From NCBI GenBank assembly GCA_946614165.1, contig CAMOGQ010000015.1, positions 1-39,451 on the forward strand: 39,451 nt of DNA, read 5' to 3'. The stretch is from an uncultured Lachnospiraceae bacterium. GTDB taxonomy: Bacteria; Bacillota; Clostridia; Lachnospirales; Lachnospiraceae. The translations under genes were made by a program, and so were the position numbers. Below the pieces are notes generated by a model that saw nothing but the letters and a program-made list of their open reading frames with translations, searched no databases and had not been told where the DNA came from. Below are positions 26,395 to 34,304 of the stretch, in pieces; within the stretch, counting starts at the first letter, position 1, and every line of letters begins with the position of its first letter.

Positions 26395-26446
26395 GTAAGG
26401 AGACCGGTCCGGCTGTCCCCTGGATCCGGCGCTTTTGTTTCCTTAC
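26395..26446 (-). promoter_or_regulatory. leader hairpin element L3
   Basis: It has the same GTAAGGA/TCCTTAC closing stem and the same core as L1 and L2, beginning where promoter E would start transcription. Confidence 0.6.
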
Positions 26447-26453
26447 ATGCTTA

Positions 26454-26489
26454 AGTATATAGCCCTCCATTTCCTGTCCCGGAGGGGGG
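26454..26489 (-). promoter_or_regulatory. C-tract promoter E: CCCCCCT then TATACT, gap 24
   Basis: On the minus strand CCCCCC (26489-26484) is followed by 24 bases and TATACT (26459-26454). It is the distal of the tandem sites before TerY1 and lies about 80 bases after the TerY2 stop. Confidence 0.62.
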
Positions 26490-26571
26490 AGGCTTAGGAA
26501 GAAAAGTCTTTTTTCTGTGTCAGGAAGAACATATCTTTTTCTCCACTTTTTCCCCCGCTCCCCGGGGCCTT

Positions 26572-27318
26572 TCAGTCCTCCCAGTCCTCTCCGCCTACAT
26601 CCGGATCGTAAACAGGACTGATAACGATCCCGTTTTCTCCCCCGCCGGTTCCGCCGGCAGTGAGGGAGGAGTGAATGCTGCTGAGAGTCAGCCCCTTGAT
26701 CACGCCTTTCAGACGGCTGATATCTTCCACTTCAAAGACCAGAGGTACATTTTCCTCTCTGCTTCCGTCTTCCAGGACAATGGTCCCGACGGAGGCAAAG
26801 TTCTCCAGCTCCGCTCTTTTGGCGCCGTGTACCCCGACGGCGATCCGGATGACCTTGTCCTTCTCTATGCCGCTCCTGCTTTTCAGAGAATTTTTCAGCT
26901 TTTCGGATGCTTCCACTGTCCTGTCGGGCTGATTGCTCCCTCCGTCCGTGCACAGTACCACGATGGGTCTGTAATTTCTCTCTCCCAGATATTTCCTGGA
27001 CATGGTGCCGCTGATCAGATCGATGGCCTCTGCCGTATTGGTCCCTCCCTTTGTTTTCAGAGGGACCCAGTCGATATGCTCCACGCCTCTTTCCTGATTT
27101 CCGGCGATCCACCGTGCATGATCGCCGAAGGCAACAACGCGCATAAGGACCTGTACTTCCTTCTTTCTCCCTGTTTCCTCACAGACCCTTACCGCTTCCT
27201 CCATACCTGCATTCAGCTGCCCCATCCTGCCTCCTTTTCTCATGGACACAGAGCTGTCCAGAAGAAAGCTGATATTTACCTGGGGTCTTGTGGTTCCACT
27301 CTCAATTAAACCGGGCAT
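26572..27318 (-). CDS. vWA-domain protein, TerY-like (TerY2)
   Basis: This 248-residue protein is a clear paralogue of TerY1 along its whole length (for example MSRKYLGERNYRP and ELENFAS are shared). The metal site DSSVS (Asp21, Ser23, Ser25) is intact. TerY1 and TerY2 differ in the loop after the first strand (VGEPMNQLNV against KGGRMGQLNA). Both end in an acidic EDWED or DDWED tail. AAGGAG precedes ATG 27318. The gene follows the nuclease gene by 95 bases without a visible terminator, so it is probably read from the transglutaminase/ATPase operon, while TerY1 has its own promoters. Two TerYs may connect one kinase/phosphatase pair to two outputs. Confidence 0.9.
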   Translation of the reverse strand: MPGLIESGTTRPQVNISFLLDSSVSMRKGGRMGQLNAGMEEAVRVCEETGRKKEVQVLMRVVAFGDHARWIAGNQERGVEHIDWVPLKTKGGTNTAEAIDLISGTMSRKYLGERNYRPIVVLCTDGGSNQPDRTVEASEKLKNSLKSRSGIEKDKVIRIAVGVHGAKRAELENFASVGTIVLEDGSREENVPLVFEVEDISRLKGVIKGLTLSSIHSSLTAGGTGGGENGIVISPVYDPDVGGEDWED

Positions 27319-27413
27319 ATGATTCTCCTTGTTTTCAACGATTTTTATTATGTAACCTTTCCGGCTCCGGCGGGATGCTGCATCCGGCTTTTCTCCTCTC
27401 CGTCCGGAAAACC

Positions 27414-28331
27414 TTAGCCTCTGCTCTGGCCGCCTCCTCCGGATGCATGGCCCTGTCCGGAACCTCCGGATCCCGCAGAAGCACCCTGACCGTTTCCCTG
27501 ACTTCCGCCGGTCCCTTTTCCTTCTCCGGATCCTCTCACACAGTCTCCCCGGGATGTACTCCGGGAAGCTCCGCTGTTTTCCCCTGTCCCGGAACTGTGA
27601 TTTCTGACGCTCGCACTTCTGGAAGCCCCGTTATCCTTATTTTCAGCATTTTCTTCGGATGCGGCCCTGCGGACGCTCTCACTTCTGGAACTGGTGAAGG
27701 ATGCAGTCCGTCCCCTGGTACTGCCTGAGGAGTGGCTGCGGCTTTTTCCCAGCGGGTTTCCTGAGCCGGCCCCGCGGCCGGTATCAGCCTGTCCCCCGCC
27801 TTTTCCCGGTCCTTTTGCTGCTGCCTGCGCATGGAGCTGGGAGGGGAACTTACCCACGGAATCCGGCCGCATGCTGCAGTTCCTGGAAAAAATCTTACAG
27901 TTTTCCGTGATGCCCGCCGCCTTCTCCGTGTTATGGATCTCTCCCTTGCCTTTGTGAGCGTTCTTCGGAAGGGCCACTGCCTCTCCGTCGCCGCCGATAT
28001 GATGATGGACAAGGGGCTGGCCGCGATATCGGGCCCAGCCGGGATTGGCATTAATCATCTTCTGGTCCACAAGGGGATTATGGCCTGCCTTGACCCGGGC
28101 CTCGTTTTTTTTGCTGAACATTTCCGGATGATTCTGCAGAAGGGTATTGAAATAGCGGCTGCTGCTTCTTTCCCAGCCCTGGGCATTGGCCGAGGGATTG
28201 CCCTTTCCCAGATACTGCATTTCCACCTTCAGACTTTCGTTATGGCGCAGGGTATAGGTCTCTCCTGTGGATGTGGTATGCTGAGCGTCCAGTTCCTGGT
28301 CGGATACACCTCTGTAAGAATAAAAACCCAT
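27414..28331 (-). CDS. LHH/HNH-type nuclease with long Ser/Gly-rich tail
   Basis: The protein has 305 residues. Residues 60-145 look like a His-Me finger nuclease of the LHH kind found in polymorphic toxins: NPEMFSKKNEARVKAGHNP, then INANPGWARYRGQPLVHHH (His109-His111), then LPKNAHKGKGEIHN (His126, His133). The order NP, R-G-Q-LVHHH, H-x-G-x-G-x-IH fits that group. Residues about 155-305 are low complexity, rich in Ser, Gly, Arg and Asn, with repeated SxSxR and GxGxG pieces. They could be a phosphorylation target of the neighbouring kinase. The gene starts inside the stop codon of the Syd/SUKH-like gene (TGATG at 28329-28333). It is a probable DNA- or RNA-cleaving effector held in check by its neighbour. 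No secretion signal is seen. Confidence 0.7.
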   Translation of the reverse strand: MGFYSYRGVSDQELDAQHTTSTGETYTLRHNESLKVEMQYLGKGNPSANAQGWERSSSRYFNTLLQNHPEMFSKKNEARVKAGHNPLVDQKMINANPGWARYRGQPLVHHHIGGDGEAVALPKNAHKGKGEIHNTEKAAGITENCKIFSRNCSMRPDSVGKFPSQLHAQAAAKGPGKGGGQADTGRGAGSGNPLGKSRSHSSGSTRGRTASFTSSRSESVRRAASEENAENKDNGASRSASVRNHSSGTGENSGASRSTSRGDCVRGSGEGKGTGGSQGNGQGASAGSGGSGQGHASGGGGQSRG

Positions 28332-28852
28332 CAGATCACCGCCTCCATGGAAGAAATCAGCTCTTCAAGGGAAAAGGAAAGGGAATAAATGAAACGCTTG
28401 TCCCGGTCATAACTGAAAAGCTCTTCCTTTTCCTGGTCATAGAACAGCAGAAGGTCGTCATTACCCTTTTCGGAACAGACGGCGAGCAGGGCCGCCTTTC
28501 TGGGGGGAAAATAATACCGGCCGTCCGACAGGGCGGTCAGGGCTGCTTTTTCCGCTTCCTTCCGGCAGGGCTGAGGGGCAAAATCAAAGGCCATGCCCTT
28601 ATAGACGCCCCGCATCTGCCAGAAGTACCAGGATCCGAAAAATTCCGTCAGTTCCCTGCCAAGTCCCGGCAGAGAGATGCCCTGCGCGGGCTTTGGCTTC
28701 CAGCAGATTTCACCGTCCTCATCGGGCTTTCCGATAAAGAGGGACTGATCCAGTTCCGGATCCCAGGACACAGAAGGCAGGGTCCCGAAGGTCTTTTTGT
28801 ATAAGGTTTCCAGTTTCGTAAAGTATGCATCCTGTGCGCTTTTGATCGACAT
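28331..28852 (-). CDS. Syd/SUKH-like protein, possible nuclease immunity protein
   Basis: This 173-residue protein has a middle pattern, LGRELTEFFGSWYFWQMRG, then DFAPQ, then DGRYYFPPRKAALLAVCSEKGNDDLLLFY, then LFSYDRDKRFIYSLSFSLEELI. It recalls the SUKH superfamily and in particular the Syd (SecY-interacting) branch, which serves as immunity protein to many nuclease toxins. The stop overlaps the start of the nuclease gene by one base (TGATG), so the antidote would be made before the toxin. No membrane segment is seen. The family call is from remembered patterns only; an alternative is an adaptor that links the nuclease to the ATPase pair encoded just upstream. Confidence 0.5.
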   Translation of the reverse strand: MSIKSAQDAYFTKLETLYKKTFGTLPSVSWDPELDQSLFIGKPDEDGEICWKPKPAQGISLPGLGRELTEFFGSWYFWQMRGVYKGMAFDFAPQPCRKEAEKAALTALSDGRYYFPPRKAALLAVCSEKGNDDLLLFYDQEKEELFSYDRDKRFIYSLSFSLEELISSMEAVI

Positions 28853-28870
28853 GATCCGATCCTCCTTTGT

Positions 28871-30175
28871 TTACTGAGGCAGAAAGGTCTCCACGTAGGC
28901 TGTTTCTCTTTCCGCGGCGGTATAAATATATCCGCTTCTTCTGTCCAGCCCCCGGATCTCTTCTCCTCTGATGACTGCTTCGTCCTTATTTGCATAGGCA
29001 TAGCCCTGATGGGTGCCGTTCTGACTGTTCCAGTTTAAAAATCCGTGAGAGGGGCTGCCCGGCTGCAGTCCGAACCCCCAGCCGCCTGTATGGTTTTTTC
29101 CGATATTGACCGTGGTATCGATCTTCCGATAACTGGAGAAAGCCCCGGACCATTTTTCGGCGCTGAGTCCTGAACTGTGATGGAAAACGAACCATTTCCC
29201 GCTGCTGCCCAGTATGGTCCCGAAAAGCTTTTCATTCCCTCCGCAGAGAGCATAAACATCGTCTCCCGCCAGAGCACAGCCGAAATCTCCCGCCTGTTGC
29301 AGGCAGAGACCTTTCATGCCGTTTTCCTCCCTGATGCCTATGTTGTCCAGAATCAGGAAAAAAGGCATCCGGCGGCGGATCAGGGTCTGCAGCTGCTCCG
29401 CAAGGATCTTCAGAAGGAGGCTGTTTCCGTCCGAGATAATATCCAGGCTCAGTACCTTTTTCTGCCCTGCGGCACTGAAAATACTTTCGCATCCGGCATA
29501 GGCGGACTTGTCCGGAGGCAGAAGGGGAATGCATTCATCACAGAGCTCGCTCAGATAAGCCCTGACCTTATGGGCCTCCTTCTGTCCCTGGGCCAGACTT
29601 GTCTGCAGATCCCTCATGATGGAAGGCGGCAGGGGCACGGCGCCGGCCCCGGAAGAGATCAGGGCCGGCAGACGGGCATGGGGGCAGCTGCATAGGCCCT
29701 TTAAAGTGATCATGCGGCCCTTTGCCGCAAGGAAGCCTGTCAGTACATCGATATAGGCCTGGCCGTCGCAGGTCAGCCCGTATTTTTCGGGTGCCGTATC
29801 CACCATCAGCCTGCTGATCCGGGAAGGCTGCATCCCGTACAGAGGGTCGAAATACCCTGCCCCGGGCCCCAGCTCCGTATATATGCCGCTGCCTCCGAAG
29901 ACCTTCCCGAACTGGCTTTTCAGGGCGGCATCCCCCTGATGGAGCACAATGGCGGGTAAGCCGGCATTGGCCGCCGAAACGCACAGGCTCACAATGACTT
30001 CGCTGCGCAGATCCTCCGAATCTCCCGAGCATACCACCTTCATGCCGGTAATATCCGACTCCACAAAGCCGCCGATCTGGGAGGGCTTATAGAAGGTGAT
30101 GCCCCTTCTCTGTATATTTGTTTTTGCCACCTGCCGCTCCCGCAGGATATCGCCGATATAATCCAGTAATCCCAT
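28871..30175 (-). CDS. degenerate TraD/HerA-like ATPase
   Basis: The 434-residue protein is encoded 13 bases after an intact VirD4/TraD-like ATPase and seems to be its diverged relative. Where a Walker A is expected, after the first core strand, it has KVVCSGDSEDLRSEV (46-60), without the GKT. A Walker B-like strand remains at about 275-285 (FFLILDNIGI), but with Asn in place of the catalytic Glu. The region FVFHHSSGLSAEKWSGAFSSYRKID parallels the FHNDDPSSLKYLTERSG part of its neighbour. It probably does not hydrolyse ATP and may form mixed rings or act as an adaptor. It lies in a close operon, 18 bases before the Syd/SUKH-like gene. The assignment is inferential. Confidence 0.6.
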   Translation of the reverse strand: MGLLDYIGDILRERQVAKTNIQRRGITFYKPSQIGGFVESDITGMKVVCSGDSEDLRSEVIVSLCVSAANAGLPAIVLHQGDAALKSQFGKVFGGSGIYTELGPGAGYFDPLYGMQPSRISRLMVDTAPEKYGLTCDGQAYIDVLTGFLAAKGRMITLKGLCSCPHARLPALISSGAGAVPLPPSIMRDLQTSLAQGQKEAHKVRAYLSELCDECIPLLPPDKSAYAGCESIFSAAGQKKVLSLDIISDGNSLLLKILAEQLQTLIRRRMPFFLILDNIGIREENGMKGLCLQQAGDFGCALAGDDVYALCGGNEKLFGTILGSSGKWFVFHHSSGLSAEKWSGAFSSYRKIDTTVNIGKNHTGGWGFGLQPGSPSHGFLNWNSQNGTHQGYAYANKDEAVIRGEEIRGLDRRSGYIYTAAERETAYVETFLPQ

Positions 30176-30188
30176 TTGCGCTCCTTAT

Positions 30189-31499
30189 TTACTGCCTGTC
30201 GAACCGGAAACGGAAAGGCTTTCCGAAGGCCAGGGAAACGATGGCCTCTCCCTGCCCCAGAGAGATCAGGTCATAGTCCTCTATTGTATGGGCCTGTCTG
30301 GGCCTGCCTTCCGCCATCTGTCCCTTCAGATCCAGATATTCATCCAGTACTACGTTCCGGCCCGACCGCTCCGTCAGGTATTTCAGAGAAGACGGGTCAT
30401 CGTTATGAAAGAGGAAAAGATTGGAGAAACCCGCCAGGATGCTCCTGCCCCGGTGCTCCCCGTAGATCTCGAAGAGCTGGGATACATTCTGAACGGCGGC
30501 AAAAACCTTTACGCCGAGGCTCCTGCCGAAGTTGACCCCGTCGTCTATGTGCTGAAGATAGGGAAGAAGCCTGAATTCATCCAGGATCAGATAGACATTT
30601 CCCTCAATCCTCTGTCTCCCCAGGGCCTCCTTTAAGGCCAGGTCAAAGAGCAGACGGTATATGGGCGTCAGCGTCTGGCCTATGGACAGGTCATACTCCA
30701 CGTAAAGCGTCCTGCCGCCCTTATTCCTTACAAAATTCCTAATGGAAAATCCTCCGTGCTCGGCGAAGACTCCCGTAAAGATATCTCTTGTCACGGAGTA
30801 CATTTCCGCCAGGACCCCGTTGGCCTGCTCCCCTTTTCCGTCGATATAGGAAGCGACGCTTCTTGCATCCTCATCAAAGCTCAGAAATTCCAGTAATTTG
30901 TCGGCATCGCTGCTGTCCAGGATCTTTCTCAGCTGATCGTTGTAAAGAAACTCCTTTTTAAAATCCGGTTCCTCCTTCCCCGTCCGCATCATAAAAATCA
31001 GCAGTGAGGAAAGAAGATCTCTTCCCGCATGGGGAAAGAAAGTATTATTGGTCCTTTTTTCTCTTTCCGCAAAGAGATTTCTGCAGATCTCCTGGGCATT
31101 GACCGTCAGGAAACGGTCTTCCCAGCCATCCGCGCAGATCTCCCGGAAAATATTCCATCTGACCGAATCGTTGTAAAACCGTCCGGAATTTCCCAGGACT
31201 ACCGATCCCTTCCTGTGACCGAAGGCGGAATAAAAATCCCCCTTGGTATCAAAGATGATCATGACATCCTCCGGTGTCATCCGGGCCTGGATCTGGTCCA
31301 CCATCCTGTTCATGCCCGTAGTCTTGCCGCATCCGGTGGAACCGATCAGAAGCACATGCTTGTCAATGTGGTCGTCCGTCATGCCAAAGGATGACCGCTG
31401 TCCCTGATAAGTCCCCTGAAAAAGTATTTTTTCCCTCCCCGTCCGGGCAGGCGGGCGATTGGCACTCACGATACTTCCGTGCTCAGGCTGTCTTTCCAT
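30189..31499 (-). CDS. VirD4/TraD-like ATPase (type IV coupling protein family)
   Basis: This 436-residue P-loop ATPase has Walker A GSTGCGKTT at 53-61, IIFDTKGDFY at 81-90 (the D-x-KGD strand typical of coupling proteins) and Walker B NVYLILDEFRLLP near 305-317. KVFAAVQNVSQL follows as the sensor strand. It lacks the N-terminal membrane segments of true VirD4, so it is a soluble form close to TraG/TraD C-domains or HerA. Such proteins form hexamers that move DNA or protein. The transglutaminase-like gene is 9 bases upstream and the degenerate ATPase 13 bases downstream. There are no relaxase or T4SS channel genes in the window, so conjugation is unlikely; a defence or substrate-remodelling role is possible. 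Confidence 0.88.
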   Translation of the reverse strand: MERQPEHGSIVSANRPPARTGREKILFQGTYQGQRSSFGMTDDHIDKHVLLIGSTGCGKTTGMNRMVDQIQARMTPEDVMIIFDTKGDFYSAFGHRKGSVVLGNSGRFYNDSVRWNIFREICADGWEDRFLTVNAQEICRNLFAEREKRTNNTFFPHAGRDLLSSLLIFMMRTGKEEPDFKKEFLYNDQLRKILDSSDADKLLEFLSFDEDARSVASYIDGKGEQANGVLAEMYSVTRDIFTGVFAEHGGFSIRNFVRNKGGRTLYVEYDLSIGQTLTPIYRLLFDLALKEALGRQRIEGNVYLILDEFRLLPYLQHIDDGVNFGRSLGVKVFAAVQNVSQLFEIYGEHRGRSILAGFSNLFLFHNDDPSSLKYLTERSGRNVVLDEYLDLKGQMAEGRPRQAHTIEDYDLISLGQGEAIVSLAFGKPFRFRFDRQ

Positions 31500-31508
31500 C
31501 CTTACCTC

Positions 31509-32477
31509 CTACTTCCAGCAGATAAACAGTGTTCTGCTGTAGTCCCTGTACCAGTAGGTCCCGATATGGCTGTACCAGTCCATGTCCCTGGGGGAAAGTT
31601 TCCTTCTGATCTTTTCCGTCAGATCCTTCATGGTAAATCCCTTTGTCATGCGTACCTCGGAATGACTGGCGCCGTTCCTGTATTCTTTTTCGAGAAAGCC
31701 TAACAGCTCCGCCGTTCCCGCTACGGTCTGCAGGACTCCCCCTCCGGCGGGACAGTCCGGCAGGGCAAATCTGTTGCTGATGCTGTGGTCCGTCAGGATC
31801 TCTTTCGTGGACAGAAGAAAGTAGGCCCGGGAGCAGTACTGCCCAGCAATGAGTGAATCGAATGTAACGTCCACATGGAAGCAGGCGTCTCCAAGACGGA
31901 CCAGGTTCCAGGCATGGCCTCCTGAGCTTCCGTCCGGATGGATGCCTTCTCCGATGGCGACGATGCAGGGAAGGCCAATCGTGTCGGCCAGGTACTTATA
32001 AGCCTTTGCATAACCCTCACAGACACATTTTCCGCAGAGAAGGGGCCCCAGGATGTTATGGCCGGCATTGGGATAGGCTCCGCATTCCCCGTAGCTGCTG
32101 TTTTTGAGCAGGTAGTCATGCAGGTAAAGGGCTCCTGCACGCATGGTCATTCCGGTAAGCTTTTTTCTTAAGGAGGCGACCAGCGTATTAAGCCGCTTTT
32201 CCAGCCTCTCCTGTTCCGATGCCTCCAGAGTATAGGTCACCCGGAAAACGGAAGACCGGGCGCTTGAATACAGGCAGCTCCTTCCGAACCCCACATAGAA
32301 CAGCTCCGGATTGTCATAGTGAAGGGCGTCTATGAGCCTCTGGAAGTCCTCCGGAGGGAAGGGGCCAGCGGCGATCTCCTCCTTTCTTCCCCTGAAGCCC
32401 TCCAGCACCGTCTTATATACGTTCTTTAAATGCGGCGGCAGCTTATGCAGGTAATATCTTGAAACTCCCATAGACAA
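31509..32477 (-). CDS. transglutaminase-like (papain-fold) protein
   Basis: The 322-residue protein contains the triad of the transglutaminase/peptidase fold. Cys153 is in CGKCVCEGYAKAY, His188 in GGHAWNLV and Asp203 in FHVDVTFDS. The spacing is right for bacterial transglutaminase-like enzymes, which act as proteases, amidases or crosslinkers. There is no signal peptide, so it is cytosolic. It heads the operon with the two ATPases, the Syd/SUKH-like protein and the nuclease, and is driven by C-tract promoter F. It may process the nuclease tail or another protein of the array; the substrate is unknown. The final segment (MDWYSHIGTYWYRDYSRT) is aromatic-rich and unassigned. Confidence 0.85.
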   Translation of the reverse strand: MSMGVSRYYLHKLPPHLKNVYKTVLEGFRGRKEEIAAGPFPPEDFQRLIDALHYDNPELFYVGFGRSCLYSSARSSVFRVTYTLEASEQERLEKRLNTLVASLRKKLTGMTMRAGALYLHDYLLKNSSYGECGAYPNAGHNILGPLLCGKCVCEGYAKAYKYLADTIGLPCIVAIGEGIHPDGSSGGHAWNLVRLGDACFHVDVTFDSLIAGQYCSRAYFLLSTKEILTDHSISNRFALPDCPAGGGVLQTVAGTAELLGFLEKEYRNGASHSEVRMTKGFTMKDLTEKIRRKLSPRDMDWYSHIGTYWYRDYSRTLFICWK

Positions 32478-32550
32478 ATCTTCCTTTCATGACTGAAATC
32501 CTGCCCTTGCCCGGGCCTGCGAAAAACCGGGCCAGTTTCCTTCCTATTTC

Positions 32551-32589
32551 ACTTTACCCGAGGACTGCGGACTCTTTTTCAGGGGGGGG
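32551..32589 (-). promoter_or_regulatory. C-tract promoter F: CCCCCCCCT then TAAAGT, gap 25
   Basis: On the minus strand eight C (32589-32582) are followed by 25 bases and TAAAGT (32556-32551). The fit is looser than in the other five sites (25 rather than 24 bases). It lies about 75 bases upstream of the transglutaminase start. Confidence 0.5.
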
Positions 32590-32698
32590 TGCCTGACAGA
32601 GCCTCGGAAGAGTCTTTCTGAGCAGATCTCCTGGCGGCTCTGCAAAAGCAAAACATCCTCCGGATATGATTCGAAGGATGTTTCCATGTTGAAAGATC

Positions 32699-33490
32699 TC
32701 ACAGGTCCGCAGGGTCCCGGAGCATTTTTCGGGGACCGGATATTCTCCGGCCTCCCCCTCTTCTGTCAGTTCCCCTGATCCTGTCTTCGGAAGCGATTCG
32801 GGATGCATATGTCAGGGGATCACAGCCATCTGTGCCATGACCTTTTCCCAGGGTCCTGTTCATTTTTATTTCCAGCCGGGCAAACAGTTGGTCAGGGCAT
32901 GCATTCAGGATGACCGCTTTTCCTTCTTCCTCCGGCCCGCTTATCTTTCTGGCAGCCTGCCCCCCTTGAGAAAAATCTTCTTCATGGATGAGTGCCTGGC
33001 CCCGGCTTTTAAGCACTGTTCTGATTCTGTCAAGAAGATAAAGGAATCCTGTCAGTCTCTTCCTGAAACGTCTCTGCCCGGCTGCAGTATCCCCCTCTGC
33101 AGGATCTGTTTCCTCTCTGGTCTCTCTTTCCTGGACATAACAGAAGCTGAGGATCCCCTCCTCTGTTATTTCCAGGCCGGCCTCAAAGCAGCCTTCCTCC
33201 CGGACCCGCAGGTCCCGGCATTTACGGCGCAGAGCAGGCAGGGGATCTTCCGCAAGATATGACCATACCAGGGTCCTGCCGCCCCGGCAGATCTTAATAT
33301 TAAAGAGGACATGATGGCGCGCCCTGCATAAAAAATATCTGTCTTCTCTGCCTTCGAGGATTCTGTACCTTACAGAGAGTTCCTTCAGCACTCCCTCAAC
33401 ACACTCCGTCTGCAACGTTTTCCACTCTTTATATCCTTTCCGGACCGGATATACCGGATCAGTGCTGCTCCTGTATATCCGGTCCTGCAA
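32699..33490 (-). CDS. hypothetical protein
   Basis: The frame allows up to 263 residues from a TTG at 33490, but that start lies in a strong hairpin and has no good ribosome site. A TTG at 33412 after the hairpin is an alternative. Residues 35-125 look like a compact alpha/beta fold (YRILEGREDRYFLCRARHH, LVWSYLAEDPLP, ECFEAG-like strand, ILSFCYVQE). The rest is charged and basic, ending in a Gly/Arg-rich tail. I do not recognise the family. It lies between the double-HTH regulator and the transglutaminase operon on the same strand, and its stop is 110 bases before promoter F. Its start and even its expression are uncertain. Confidence 0.5.
   Translation of the reverse strand: MQDRIYRSSTDPVYPVRKGYKEWKTLQTECVEGVLKELSVRYRILEGREDRYFLCRARHHVLFNIKICRGGRTLVWSYLAEDPLPALRRKCRDLRVREEGCFEAGLEITEEGILSFCYVQERETREETDPAEGDTAAGQRRFRKRLTGFLYLLDRIRTVLKSRGQALIHEEDFSQGGQAARKISGPEEEGKAVILNACPDQLFARLEIKMNRTLGKGHGTDGCDPLTYASRIASEDRIRGTDRRGGGRRISGPRKMLRDPADL
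33442..33485. other. perfect 13-bp hairpin after the HTH regulator gene
   Basis: GGACCGGATATAC (33442-33454) and GTATATCCGGTCC (33473-33485) are exact inverse repeats with an 18-base loop. There is no U-tract next to the stem on either strand. It may be a processing or attenuation site between the regulator and the downstream gene. Confidence 0.55.
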
Positions 33491-33551
33491 CCGGTTTTTT
33501 GTTCTGACTGTAGTATGTATGAATTTTTCCGGCAGGATAATGAACCGGCGG

Positions 33552-34244
33552 TTAAAGAATGAAGCCGTCTGCCTGTCCGGGAACGGAGGCTCTGCTCTTT
33601 TCCCGGGAAGCTTTCTGCTTCTTCCTCTCCATTTCCCTGGCGCGGTCGTCTGTGATCACCAGGTCATCCAGGCTGCATTCAAAGATCTGACAGAGGGCCA
33701 GAAGGTTGCGGACCGTAGGGCATTTGATTCCTTTTTCCCATGTGATGTAGGCTTCTTTGGAGAGACCCGCCGCTTCTTCCTCGGCGCTTGCTTCGCTTCT
33801 CCCTTTGACCGCGCAGATATTGTCGACCATCTCATCCTGACTCAGGCCGAGTTCCAGTCTGTGCCTTTTGATGCTCTCCCCTGTCTTTTCTTTGTTGATC
33901 GCCCATCCGTATTTCGTTTTTTCATAATTGCGGGAAACCGGCGGGACCTGTCTCTCTTTCTGCCTGGCAGGATCATTGATCTGTACCAGGTCATCCAGAC
34001 AGCAGCCAAATACTCTGCAAAGAGCCAGCAGATGATGGAGCGTAGGATGCTTTGTCCCGTTTTCCCAACCGCTGTAGGTTGTAGAGGAAACGCCGGCGCC
34101 GATCTCAGCCAGATGGCTGCGCACTTCGGCCTGTCCTGTTATCCTTTCGGACAGATCACCGGCCTTCATTTCCTTTCTGTGAATCCAGATGCTCTCTCCG
34201 GTCTTTATATAATTTACTGCCCAGGCTTCAAAATCTCTTCCCAT
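33552..34244 (-). CDS. transcription regulator with two XRE-type HTH domains
   Basis: This 230-residue protein is an internal duplication. Each half begins with a short GESIWIHR or GESIKRHR helix and later has the pattern TYSGWENGTKHPTLHHLLALC or AYITWEKGIKCPTVRNLLALC, followed by C-LDDLV. Each HTH has an extra loop of about 15-20 residues before the recognition helix (VKGRSEASAEEEA in the second). The tail is basic. It should bind DNA as a pseudo-dimer or as a dimer with four HTHs. GGGAGG precedes ATG 34244. Its own promoter (34305-34341) is one of the six C-tract promoters, so it may regulate itself and the whole set. Activator or repressor cannot be decided. Confidence 0.85.
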   Translation of the reverse strand: MGRDFEAWAVNYIKTGESIWIHRKEMKAGDLSERITGQAEVRSHLAEIGAGVSSTTYSGWENGTKHPTLHHLLALCRVFGCCLDDLVQINDPARQKERQVPPVSRNYEKTKYGWAINKEKTGESIKRHRLELGLSQDEMVDNICAVKGRSEASAEEEAAGLSKEAYITWEKGIKCPTVRNLLALCQIFECSLDDLVITDDRAREMERKKQKASREKSRASVPGQADGFIL

Positions 34245-34304
34245 CCTGTTTCCTCCCTGATTGTCGCTGTTTAATCCGTCAGACCGCTGTTTTTTGGTAT
34301 TTTC

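Larger units (their letters stand above)
26115..26489 (-). repeat. two tandem promoter-plus-leader units
   Basis: The unit of C-tract, 24-base gap, -10 box and hairpin leader occurs at 26115-26208 and again at 26395-26489, 280 bases apart, with a third copy at 21729-21816. The hairpin cores match almost perfectly while the 24-base gaps share no sequence; only their length is kept. The 186 bases between the tandem units (26209-26394) show no supported gene. Confidence 0.7.

Noticed and set aside
26115-26446. Known riboswitch (for example c-di-GMP) in the hairpin leaders
   Set aside because: The core lacks the consensus of any riboswitch that I can recall; I list it only as a conserved hairpin.
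28502-28507. Minus-strand C-tract inside the Syd/SUKH-like gene
   Set aside because: It is coding sequence, and no -10 box lies at the required distance.
30189-31499. Conjugative element suggested by the VirD4-like ATPase
   Set aside because: No relaxase, no channel genes, no origin of transfer and no membrane segments on the ATPase were found.
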